From: Fragilaria radians
Lineage: Eukaryota; Bacillariophyta; Fragilariophyceae; Fragilariales; Fragilariaceae
Length of the DNA: 23,239 nucleotides
Direction: 5' to 3'
NCBI GenBank assembly: GCA_900642245.1
Contig: CAAAJI010000738.1
Location: forward strand, 1-23,239
In this document: positions 1 through 9,196 of the stretch, piece by piece
How positions within the stretch are numbered: the stretch's first letter is position 1
How the letters are laid out: each line of letters starts with the position of its first letter
The notes under the pieces: model-generated
The model's input: the letters and a program-made list of their open reading frames with translations, nothing else
Database searches by the model: none
What the model was told of the DNA's origin: nothing
Position numbers and translations under genes: made by a program

Positions 1-1073
1 CTGGTAAGGCAATCATGCATTATATAAAGTGAATTTGTGCTGTATCTGTTGTGCTATGTGTTCTTTGGTTGTCATCGAAAATCTAAACTTTATACCTATT
101 CTAAATGATTCGTCCATCCCATTCAATCTTTCTTTTGCCTTCTCTAGGCCTTGAGTTGTCTCAACGAGGGCCCAACTTTTACGCTAGATTGGGTGTCACA
201 AGAAATTCCAATCCTCTGGAAATTAAGCGTGCCTACAAACGGATGTCACTCGAACTCCATCCTGATAAGAACCCATCACCAGATGCTTCTGATCAATTCG
301 ATAGAATCAAAAAAGCCTACGACATTTTAATGGACCTTGAGCTTCGAGAGGTCTACAACAAATTTGGTAAGGAAGGGATTGATTCCAACAAAAGGTACGA
401 TGAAACTCAATTCCTCTTGGAGGCTGCCATATTCTATGTTACTTGGGGCCTTATGGCATTCCTATTGACATTGGGTAAAAAGAGTGGAGATGCTCGTAAT
501 TGGACATTGACAGGGCTTATCGTTATGATGGTTTTGGAAGTCACAATCATGACATCGCATGGAAATCCACTTCCTGTATGGTTATTCCCTACCTGGACAG
601 AGCACGAATTCATATGGTTATTGCATTCACTCTTCCCAGCGTATATGAATGGATGCCGTTCACTTGGATCCTATCTTTATGTTGATCTAGATGCTCAGCA
701 GCGACAACTCTTGATGGCTCTTCAAGAACAAGGAAAGGACATTTTATTAGTTCTTCGTGATGTTCAAATTTCTATTCAATCGATGCAATATGCCTCGAAT
801 TCTTCATCTCCTGCAGCTGGAGTCGTCTCGAATTCATCAACTTCCAACTCGGCTCGTGTTGTGGGGGAGGATGTACCCTACGGATCTTCAGTTCCTCGTG
901 TGACTCCGACAGGAAAATTTCGTGAATTGCAAGAACGATTGCATGCCTCCCATGCCAATGTTGCTCAGGCCGTAAATAATTTGAAACCATCCGACTCTGC
1001 ATCGTCATCCAATAATATGGGATTTTATCTCATGATTTTGGGCTACATCGTCATTTCTTACGTCTTTCAGTGA
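1..1073 (+). CDS. ER membrane J-domain (DnaJ/Hsp40) protein, 5'-partial
   Basis: Likely an Hsp40 co-chaperone that stimulates Hsp70 ATPase at the ER membrane. Inferred exons are <1..3 and 148..1073, joined across a 144-base intron in matching codon phase (G|GC). The J domain spans about 172-365: it opens NFYARLGV, carries the essential HPD triad at 258-266 (LELHPDKNP) and ends AYDILMD...VYNKFG. After it come hydrophobic segments near 414-476, 498-555 and 610-655, then a Ser-rich polar stretch and a C-terminal hydrophobic tail near 1020-1067 that ends the protein. This topology suggests an ER or other endomembrane protein with the J domain before the membrane spans, as in ERdj1/Erj5-type proteins, but the exact orthologue is not clear. 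An ATG at 105 opens the same frame, but it lies in the pyrimidine tract region of the inferred intron, so the true start is probably outside the window. The J-domain call is certain; the subfamily is not. Confidence 0.88.
4..147 (+). other. Intron of the J-domain gene
   Basis: The donor CTG|GTAAGG sits at the extreme left edge. The acceptor is a strong pyrimidine tract ending in CTCTAG at 147, with a CTAAAT branch-like sequence about 45 bases upstream. Splicing gives a Gly codon across the junction and keeps the J-domain frame. Confidence 0.65.
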
Positions 1074-1921
1074 ACAAACAAATAATATATATATAATGAG
1101 TAAACAATACTACAATCTGATTTCGATCTATTATTGCTCTTTTTCTGAATAAACGCTTACTTAGACGGTTAATTCATACAGAGATCCGATTTCTGATAAA
1201 TATCAACGAAGTGATGAAGGATGGAATTTACTTTGAATCAAAGTTTACTGCCTGCCTAAATCACAGAAGTGTCAACTAGATATGCATCTTTGTTGTAGTC
1301 TGAAGTGTGAAGACTCAATTAGTTTGTAGCAGTAATCAAGCAACCTAATAATTTTAACTTGCTACGAAATTGTGAAAACTTACCTTCAATAGGATTAACA
1401 CTAAAGTTGCAAGTCATCGAATATTAGTGATGACATCTAGTTCTTCATCTGTCCCGAGTGCTTAGCAACCTTAAGCACGAAATGATTCGGGCTCTTTCTG
1501 ATTCCGGTCTATAGTCTTCAAGAGGGAATATCGCGCTTGATCAATCCTACACACTTTCAATAATCTTCAACTTATGTTTACACTCGCCTTACAACTAAAA
1601 TTGAATTGATATACTCGAACCAATCAATAAAATAAAGTTAGAGGAACAATTTTTTTAGGGACAGTTTCCCTGAATTTCAAGGAAATTAAAAAAAATGGGA
1701 AGGAACAGAAACTGCAATGCTAATGGTATACCATTTCAATGGGACAAAGAGAAAACATTTTAATTCATATTGGTTAATGAACATTTATAGAGCGCAAAAA
1801 GAGAATAGGATAAATATTTTACCTTTATATTTATCCTTCTTTCATTAAACAAATCTCAATCTTTTTGCCGAATACATATTAATTTCAAGTCATATCAAAA
1901 ATTCAGCTCGATAGAGCAAAG
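1074..1921. other. Convergent 3' intergenic region
   Basis: This AT-rich stretch lies between the 3' ends of the J-protein gene (+) and the cyclin gene (-). It has an AT-dinucleotide run just after the first stop (about 1084-1096) and no credible frame. It presumably holds the 3' UTRs and polyadenylation sites of both genes. Nothing else was seen. Confidence 0.6.
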
Positions 1922-3700
1922 TCATTGACATGGTGCAAAAGACTGATTTTCATGAGCTGTGGGAAATAAAAAAAACAGTGAATATTGTTATATACTTTTA
2001 AGTTAAAAATAGAATTATATAAAAGAGAGTCACATACTTCGACTGAAATGCAATAACATCAATTCCTTTGCGGCTGCGCTCCTTAACTGAACTCTATTGG
2101 CTTCTGTATGCTCCGCATTATCGACACCAGCTACCATACGATTGTACCTATTTCTAAAGTCTTTTTTCCCTAAGATGGATCTCAACGCAAAGTAATACTT
2201 GGCATACAAGCTGCCTGAAATGTACAGATCCCATTTAATGTATTTCAAGAATTGCGACTCAAGTTGGTTGATTGCTTGTAGAGAATATTGAGGGTAGAAA
2301 TTAGAAAACTCAATATTCCAAGAATTCATATCTTGCCAAACTTTCGAGGCAAGCAATAAACCACAAAGAAAGATAGGCTTCCAAGTACGCACAACAAGGG
2401 GGACTTTAGCCTTTTCCATCAGTCGTTCCATGTAGATTAAGCAAATGATTGCGCATTCTGAAGAAAGTTGAACTGCCTCAAATAATCGTTGACCAAATTC
2501 ATAGATTTCTCCTTCACTTGGAATTATAGATTTAGAACTTAGCCTTCGGAGACCATAAATCATTCCAGGATGTGCCATCGGCAATCTCACAAACGTGCAT
2601 TTGAAACGAGGGGTGGAAAAGCGATCATCAGCAAAGGCTTCAATCATCGATTCACAAAATAATCCGTCTGTAATTGCTACTTCTCTGCTCCTACTCAATC
2701 GCTGTTCAATCTTTATGATATGTTGCTTAATAATTATGGAAGCTCTCTTCAGGGCATCGAGACAATTGGGACGTGACAATGTTCCCATGTTGTGGTGTTC
2801 CATCACAATCAAGTCTCTTGATTCTGCAGGTTTGAATTTGAATTCTTTGTTATTAACCCTAGGGGTATATGCATCTGAGGAAAGACGAAATATTTGCTTT
2901 CTTTTAGTTGCAAGAGTGCAAGAATCCTGATCGCATTTTGATACTAGAACCATGTCATTATTTTCATGTGGCAGGTGAATTCGTGGATTTAAGTTCCTCT
3001 CACATATATCACTACCTCGAGAAATAATTGACTTATCTATCGCACTTCTTTCCTCAATATTTTCTGCATTACTCGGAATATTTTGCAAGATAATAGTATC
3101 AAGATTATGATGTGCCATTCGACTTTCTACTTTCCTTTTAGGTTCGGCTTCAGAGGAAGAATATCTCATAGAAGTGGTTTTGCTTGAGGGGAGCTGTGAC
3201 GGAGGAGAACACATACCTTGTTTTTTTCCTAACCTTCTCATTGCAAACGTGCTGTTTTTATACGCCATCTTACCAATGCTGCTAGAACAAGATTTCTCCA
3301 GAGAAGAAATGGCACAATAGAGTAAAGGAAGTTCATAAAATGAAGAAATAGCAGGAGTTTGAACGCCGTTTAACAAAGGATATAATGACTTCTTTCCATG
3401 ATCGCTTGATAAGCCTGGATAAAAATTGCAATTACTCGCTATTCTGAAACTGATACTTACAGCATCGTCACTTGCTTGAAGATAATTGTTCGTTGATCTA
3501 GTGCTGCATGTATCAGACAGTTCGCTCGTAGTGTCAACAGCTATTTTGACGGTATTTTCTTCATTAGTAGATATATAAGGGTTCGGTGACTCGGAATCAG
3601 GAGAAGGTCTAATTTCACTGGGTCGGTTAGTGCTGTCAGTGTTACCTGCTTCAAACATTGACATGCTTTGCTCGTTGTATAGGCTTGATTCTGTCGTCAT
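1922..3700 (-). CDS. Cyclin Y / PHO80-type cyclin, two exons
   Basis: Regulatory subunit for a cyclin-dependent kinase. The coding exons are complement(2038..3700) and complement(1922..1956), giving about 565 residues. The first 380 or so residues are Ser-rich and low in complexity, probably disordered and phosphorylated. The single cyclin box lies near 2170-2510: it runs from FGQRLFEAVQLSSECAI through the helix with LLASKVWQDMNSWN to LESQFLKYIKWDL and SLYAKYYFALRS. This pattern, with AECAI/SECAI, ASKVWxDxxxWN and YAKYYF, is typical of cyclin Y (CCNY) and of the related P/U-type and PHO80 cyclins, not of A/B/D/E cyclins. Without splicing, the frame ends SRSM; with the intron removed it ends THENQSFAPCQ. 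The ATG at 3700 is the first in frame. The length exceeds that of animal CCNY because of the long N-terminus. The kinase partner cannot be told from the sequence. Confidence 0.85.
1957..2037 (-). other. Intron in the cyclin gene, 81 bases
   Basis: On the minus strand the donor is CGAA|GTATGT. The acceptor follows a run of eight T: TTTATTTCCCACAG|CTCATG. Splicing completes an ACT codon and exposes a new stop at 1922-1924. Confidence 0.75.
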
Positions 3701-4588
3701 GAATCAAAATTGCCAAAGTGAATCCTCCAAGTTAGCAGTGCTTGAAAGGGGTATTTATCAGAATGTGAAAGCTTCTCAACATTTGCCATCCATTAAGCTC
3801 GTGGCCTCCATGTCTATAAATTGAAACGAGGAAGACTGCGTCGAAGATTCGATCTTGAATTATGACTCTTACGTAAGCCATGTAGAATAATGTGCTAAGA
3901 ATGGTTGAAGAAAAATATATAGACGCTTGTGACTTGGAATGATTCTTTTGTAATCGTGATGGAATCTTGATGGAAATATAGCTTGATCCGGATAAAAATA
4001 GGAGATCCACGTCTAAACTGTGCATTGACAAATTTCTCTGATCCTAACCATCTAAACGTTTGTTGTCTTCCTTTCCTCTTTGAACAAACATACACAAAAC
4101 AAGGTTGCACCCAATCTCTATGGACCTCTAAATTCAAAGGGAATGGTGTAGCTGTGAAGGATTGTATCATATTATTGCAGTGCAAGCTTAAGAAGGAACA
4201 AGAGAGACAGAGAGATGGTGATACTTAGGTCAATTGTTTCAACTTGACGAGAAGCAATAATGCAAGCTAAAAACATTCCCACATTAGGATTAATTAAATC
4301 ATCAATTGAAGTTGGCGTTACATCAGCACCAGAGAATGCTAGTTTTCCAGATAAATTTGGATTGGAGACAAGGCACCTAATCCCAATTTTTTAGCAGCGA
4401 TGAAGGTCTGCTTGTATCAAGGTCCTCTCAGAGTTGATCACAGTAGGTAATAGAAAGTCAATGGAAGCAAATGATGGTAAAAAATCAGAATAGGACGTTT
4501 TCAGCATCTTGTGTTTCAAGATTTTCAATTTGGACGTGAACGTCGGGTTGACATGTATAAGCATCAACCAAGAGGCTTAAGAACAAGC

Positions 4589-4606
4589 TTCAAATCGGAA
4601 AGGATA
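4589..4606 (+). repeat. Direct repeat copy 1 (18 bases)
   Basis: TTCAAATCGGAAAGGATA occurs here and again, identically, at 5373-5390. The flanks of the two copies are at best weakly similar. The identity is longer than expected by chance in a region of this size, so common ancestry of the two segments is plausible. Confidence 0.6.
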
Positions 4607-4786
4607 TATATTGATCAATATTTTACGTGCTATCCTAAGTTATCCTCAACCTACCTAACGTGGAGTGTATTATTGACTCACACGAGTCCTAAATGGAGAA
4701 CCGAAAATTGCATGTTCAAGTTTTTTGTTGATGCATTTATATGCCTTTGAAAAATGAGAAGTATGAGCAGGGCCGTGCCAGCTGCT

Positions 4787-4840
4787 CATTTGGAGGATTC
4801 TCATGAGAAAGTGGTGTCCTATCACCATCTCCTCCAAATG
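4787..4840. repeat. Compound palindrome able to form a cruciform with two side hairpins
   Basis: The outer arms CATTTGGAGGA (4787-4797) and TCCTCCAAATG (4830-4840) are perfect 11-base inverted repeats. Between them lie a perfect 12-base palindrome, TTCTCATGAGAA (4798-4809), and a second inverted repeat, TGGTG/CACCA (4812-4816 and 4823-4827) with a 6-base loop. The whole could fold into a three-stem structure in DNA or RNA. It is not a tRNA: no T-loop, no CCA-side stem and no anticodon arm of normal size. Confidence 0.7.
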
Positions 4841-5372
4841 AAACCATAATTGTTCTGTCAATGTTGAACTCGTTTGCTACCGGAACCCATTAACAATAAA
4901 AACCCGTTGAAACAACGCCAGTGGATGTGAATCATTTGATAGAGTACTGAGAACTGCAAAACTCATCAACCCGGAGATTTCTGGAGACATTGGTCATCCA
5001 GGCGTAATGTCAACTCTGGACAATTACCTGGGCAAGAATACAGATTAGTAGCTCTTTAAGGAATAAGTTGTATCAGTTTTACCTGTAGATTTCAGGGACT
5101 ACTGATTGGTTTGGATTCTAGAAGGAATGAGGCAATCTTTACCATTTTGAACGCAATAGCGCTTCCAAGCTTTGCTTCCAACAAGATTAGAAATGCAAGC
5201 ATTTTCGGAGTCAATCAATAGAAATAGATTATCATAAAATGAATGATAGCAACATCAATTGGACCCTAGAATGAACAAAATTGTTGTCATGGTGAAACAC
5301 GCTTCCAGATACCAATTTTTCAAGTAGAACCTGTAGGTGTATACCCTTTTTGGATTTCAAACTCAAAAACTA

Positions 5373-5390
5373 TTCAAATCGGAAAGGATA
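5373..5390 (+). repeat. Direct repeat copy 2 (18 bases)
   Basis: Identical to 4589-4606, 784 bases downstream in the same orientation. Confidence 0.6.
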
Positions 5391-6695
5391 GCATTTTTAA
5401 GTATGAAACAAAAGGAACAGACATTTAATCTTTTGACATGGCATTAAGGACCGAGAATGGTGTAAGTCTAAAATAAGTTTTGTAATCAACGGGATTCATG
5501 AAGCATTGGAAATTGCGGCAACATTGCTATAAGAGAGTTTATAAGGATTATGGCTGCTAGCAAGGTAAGAGATCAGATGTTTCTCAAGTATGTTGTAATC
5601 GGAAGAGTAATGTAAAAAAAACACCAGCAAAACGGTGAAATTCCTTTGTGTGAAAGTACTCTCAATCAAAGGAAACAGATTTTTGAGGACGATTGCACAT
5701 ATATTTTGCCTTGTCTCTTCAAGAGAGAATAGTTCCTTGAATTTGAAAATTATTTGTCACTTCTGGATTATAAGCTGAGAAAATGGGGGGAAATTTTGCC
5801 AAGTGTGATGATTTGGATGAAAGCAAAGCTTGAAAGATCACTATTCTATAGAACTTAGAGTATCACTATTTTAATTAACGATTTTAGATGTAGATTAAAG
5901 GATCAGTGTGAAAGGTGATAGGAATGCTTTTGTCACTCATATGACAATTTCTGGTTCCTTTCTAATTGCCAGGAAATCCTGGCTAATGCAATTTCATTTG
6001 CTGGCAACAAAGCGTAAAGCTGAGAAAATTATTTTTCTGATGCATTCTAACATTTTCCATACAGAAGGGGGGACGCAGAACACTAGTCATTCGCGTTCAT
6101 ACACATTTTCTGAAAAATAATGCACAATATGGAGATCAAAGAGCCTAGTTTCCCAATGAATCCAGCCCTGATTATAAGAAATCAGAAAAAAGGCAATAGA
6201 ATACGGTGAAAATAGTATTACTAATGTTTTTACTTTAATAGAAAGATAGAAGATGTCACATAAATTATTGATGACAAAATGTGTTTACCGGTAGGACTAA
6301 CAGAGTAGTAGTTTGTTATCAGGAGTACTTTGCTAATCCATGCATACTTCTAACAAGATTTGCAACTAGAACCTAAAGTACTGTTACTACTTTCTTTACA
6401 CAACAATTCTTTGTAACTTTTTGCTTTGCCTAAATTTTATCTTGTCCTTAGTTTGCCATAGGGCACAATTCAAACCAAGAGGTATATGCAATCATTAGGG
6501 GAAGCAAGAAGGGGACAAATTAGGGAAGACTTGATTGACTCTCCCAGCATTGCTTAAACATTTAAAGTCTCCAGTGCCATTTCAGCCGTGAAGTAAGCAT
6601 CCTTTTTTTCTTAATCATAACTGCAAAACAAACTTGATCTTTATCACATAAACATGTTGGCAGCCCATGCTCTAGGAGGTGAATAGAAAACGTGC

Positions 6696-6703
6696 TATAT
6701 AAA
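6696..6703 (+). promoter_or_regulatory. Candidate TATA box of the RNase H1 gene
   Basis: TATATAAA lies 79 bases upstream of the ATG at 6775, leaving room for a start site and a short leader. This is a sequence match only. Confidence 0.4.
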
Positions 6704-6774
6704 CTTGGACCCCCCAAAATGAGTTCAAAGATAATATAATACCGAAAAACTTCCTTCCCCCCTTAATTTGACAT

Positions 6775-7843
6775 ATGCCGAAGCATCCCCGAAATGCATT
6801 TTATGCTGTCGCGATAGGAAGAATTCCTGGAATATATCATTCATGGGAGGAATGTCGGAAGCAGGTAGGTGACGAAGAATATGCATTCAGCTTCCGCTCC
6901 AAGATGTTTCTCTGTTTCCCTTCTTTGAGGTTTAACGCACTTTTCTCATCTGGACAGACTAATGGATACAAGGCAGCAAAGTTCAAGAGTTTTCCTACGG
7001 AGCATGAGGCTCTTGCTTTTTGGGAGACATACCGTACTCCTCCTCCTTGTGATGAGCAACCGTCCATAGCAGCTCAATCGCGAGATGGGAATGGCACCGA
7101 TCTAGATATAATCTCAAATAAGAAACGAAAAATAAAGATGAAGAAGTACAAAATAATGATTGTCGTTCATTTTGATGGTGGATCACGTGGAAATCCAGGA
7201 CTATCGGGATCCGGTGCCGAGTTGAGGGTATCGGAGATATCTATGTCTAATACTATTCATACGAGTTGTCACACTGCCACAACGACAGAGGACGAGACCG
7301 AAGTTTGTTCCCGAACGCTCCACCTCTTGAAGTTTCTGGGGCAACGATCGACTAATAACGAAGCTGAATATCATGCACTGTTGTTGGCTCTTGGAGAAGC
7401 GCTGAATCAAGTTCGAGGCTTTGCCGAGTGTCATGGGTTGGCTGATGATTGTGTTGCGAATTTGATAGTGAAAGGTGACTCCGACCTTGTGATTAAACAA
7501 ATACTAGGGAAATATAGGGTTCAAAGTCATACACTCTTACCTTTATATCATGAGTCAAAAAACCTTATCAAATCAATCCAGCAAGTTATGGACTGTCACA
7601 TGGAGTTTCTGCATATTCCAAGAGGTGAAAATACAGTTGCTGATGGTAAGTTTTCAAGAATTTTCTTTTTTCATATAATGCTTCCTTTCTTAGTAACTTC
7701 AGTATCAACTTATCAACTTACTCTGTCCATATCATATCGGTGGATAAGGTCTTGCAAATCAAGCGATGGAAACTCAAACTTCGTCATGTACTGTCACTAA
7801 GTCACAATCGAACGATTCCACGCTTAATGGTATTGATGTTTAA
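6775..7843 (+). CDS. RNASEH1: Ribonuclease H1 (hybrid-binding domain plus RNase H fold), three exons
   Basis: Endonuclease that cuts the RNA strand of RNA-DNA hybrids, acting in nucleus and often mitochondria. The exons are 6775..6864, 6958..7645 and 7749..7843, giving 290 residues. The N-terminal hybrid-binding (caulimovirus VI-like) domain reads FYAVAIGRIPGIYHSWEEC, and after intron 1 is removed it continues NGYKAAKFKSFPT. A polar linker ends in a basic patch, KKRKIKMKK near 7120-7145, which could be a nuclear signal. The catalytic domain has all four acidic residues: Asp in HFDGGSRGNPG, Glu in TNNEAEYHALLLAL, Asp in VKGDSDLVIKQ and Asp in ENTVADGLANQAM. The last motif is completed only by splicing exon 2 to exon 3. 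The frame without splicing would add 31 residues inside the hybrid-binding domain and replace the true C-terminus. The start at 6775 puts the domain at residue 9, as usual for the family. There is no obvious mitochondrial presequence. Confidence 0.93.
6865..6957 (+). other. RNase H1 intron 1, 93 bases
   Basis: Donor CAG|GTAGGT and acceptor TCTGGACAG|ACT. Removal joins WEECRKQ to TNGYKAAKF and restores the family motif. Its length is a multiple of three and it has no in-frame stop, so retention would still give a full-length frame. Confidence 0.85.
7646..7748 (+). other. RNase H1 intron 2, 103 bases
   Basis: Donor GATG|GTAAGT and acceptor GGATAAG|GTCTTG. Splicing forms the Gly codon of VADGLANQAM, the fourth catalytic motif, and leads to a stop at 7841-7843. 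Confidence 0.85.
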
Positions 7844-8061
7844 TGTAAATGTATAGTTTGGAAGTACATTTTTTAAGTTCACTCATCATTTAACTCAAAA
7901 AACTGACAAGGCATGGATATCATCCCAACGCTAGACTGAAAAGGATTGCTTTCATGCAAAATAAAAAAACTTAGTACTATGTATGACTTTACACTAATGG
8001 AGTTGAGAATGGATTCATAGAGACACTAAACCTACATTGTTGGAGGGTGAGGACGACATGA

Positions 8062-9061
8062 CTAAACAGAGATTAGGTCATCATTTGGCTTTGAAACTCC
8101 CACATCCATCGTAACAGCATGCATATCCATTATCTTCATATCTTCAGTTGCTGCAACAGCAGCTGCCGCAGCCGCTTCTTTTTTCTGGCGCGCAAGAGCC
8201 GCTCGTTCTCGACGACGGCGGTTCTTGGCTTCCAATTCCGCAGGCTTAAGCTTTTGGTAACGTTCTCGCTCCAATCTTGCTCTACGAGCATTCCGATCTC
8301 TCGCCATATCCTCGGTAAGTGCGTGATAACGAGATCGTTCTCTCTCCCGACGTTTGATTCGACTTAACTCATTCTGACGATGATATTGCTCGCGGCGCTT
8401 CGCATTGTAAACTTGGCGCTGTTCCTCTGTCATGTTGGCATATCGTTGACGATCCTTGAGTCGACGAGCTGCCAGTTGAGATTCGTGAGAATTGAAGCTT
8501 CTGTTGGACCTGTCTGCATCATCGTCTACACTTGAGGAATCTTCCATCTTGGCTTCTCGATATCGCTTGCGACGCTGCTCGTTGCGACGCGCATTGGCAT
8601 CATCTCCATCATCATTATCATCGTAGTCATCTAAACCATGAACACCATGCATGTGAGAACCATCTTCAGTCTTGGTCACATTTAGAGCAGCCATAGTGGC
8701 TTCATCTGCTTCGTCAGATTGATCCGAAACTGAGGCCGCTACTGCAGCTGCAGCGGCAGCTGATTATTTTTGTTATGTACATCGAATAGACGAAGGAGAA
8801 GTATCACGAGATGAGTCTATGTGTTGTATAACATTGAATATATTCAAAAACTCTTGAATCCTTACCTGCTGCGGCTTCTGAAATTAGCACAGAAGCTTCC
8901 TCGTTCACAACCGCTTCTATTGTGGCGTCATCAACATTATGCATATTAGCTGCATCATGTTCAACAGCGGCTACAGCAGCCGCTACTTCATCAATATCGA
9001 TTGGATCCGTTTGATGCAGGGATACCAACATAATCTGTCCGTCCGTGTCTTCTTCTTTCAT
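8062..9061 (-). CDS. Ala-rich, Arg-rich protein with STPR-like repeats, two or more exons
   Basis: The exons are complement(8866..9061) and complement(8062..8759), giving about 297 residues if translation begins at the ATG at 9061. The acidic Ala/Glu/Asp-rich N-terminal part leads into a polyalanine tract that spans the splice junction. After an Asp-rich stretch comes a strongly basic region with repeats of about 22-23 residues that open RYANMTEEQ, RYHALTEDM and RYQKLKPAE and run into Arg/Lys clusters such as NAKRREQYHR and NRRRRERAAL. An intermediate unit is shorter. Spacing and composition resemble the STPR (score-and-three) DNA-binding repeat of FMBP-1-type proteins; that similarity is from memory and not proven. 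A second polyalanine run sits near 8150-8175. The frame stays open with coding-like sequence (RVGQIEQRVATTARRLQ) upstream of 9061 to 9196 without an ATG, so an upstream exon may exist. Function is unknown; a nuclear DNA- or RNA-binding role is plausible. Confidence 0.72.
8760..8865 (-). other. Intron within the polyalanine tract, 106 bases
   Basis: The minus-strand donor is GCAGCAG|GTAAGG and the first acceptor is AATAATCAG|CTGCC. The codon phase matches (G|CT, Ala). The exon side holds further in-phase AG sites. The pyrimidine tract is weak. Confidence 0.75.
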
Positions 9062-9196
9062 CGTCTGCTGTAGTTCCTGATTGAGGACGTCTGTCGTCTG
9101 AAGTCGTCTTGCAGTTGTTGCAACACGTTGCTCGATCTGGCCAACTCGGGTATAAAGTTTGAGTGGTCTTATACATACAGGAATTTGCAAATACAA

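Larger units (their letters stand above)
3701..6695. other. 3 kb without a clear gene; decayed traces
   Basis: The start of this region is the 5' flank of the cyclin gene. The rest is AT-rich with no intact gene. It contains a compound palindrome at 4787-4840 and an 18-base direct repeat (4589-4606 and 5373-5390). On the plus strand near 4966-5046 a short run reads like one plant-type leucine-rich repeat. On the minus strand about 4200-4570 a run of roughly 120 codons is broken by a single stop. Open frames at 4511-4750 and 5908-6120 match no family I recognise and look fortuitous. The region may hold one or more old pseudogenes. Confidence 0.5.

Noticed and set aside
772..1008. Minus-strand frame inside the J-protein gene
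   Set aside because: It is antisense to a well-supported coding exon and has no independent feature.
4589..5390. TTCAAATCGG as a tRNA B-box
   Set aside because: The sequence resembles a T-loop, but no A-box at the right distance and no cloverleaf can be drawn around either copy.
7201..7500. Minus-strand frame inside RNase H1
   Set aside because: It is antisense to the catalytic domain of a certain gene.
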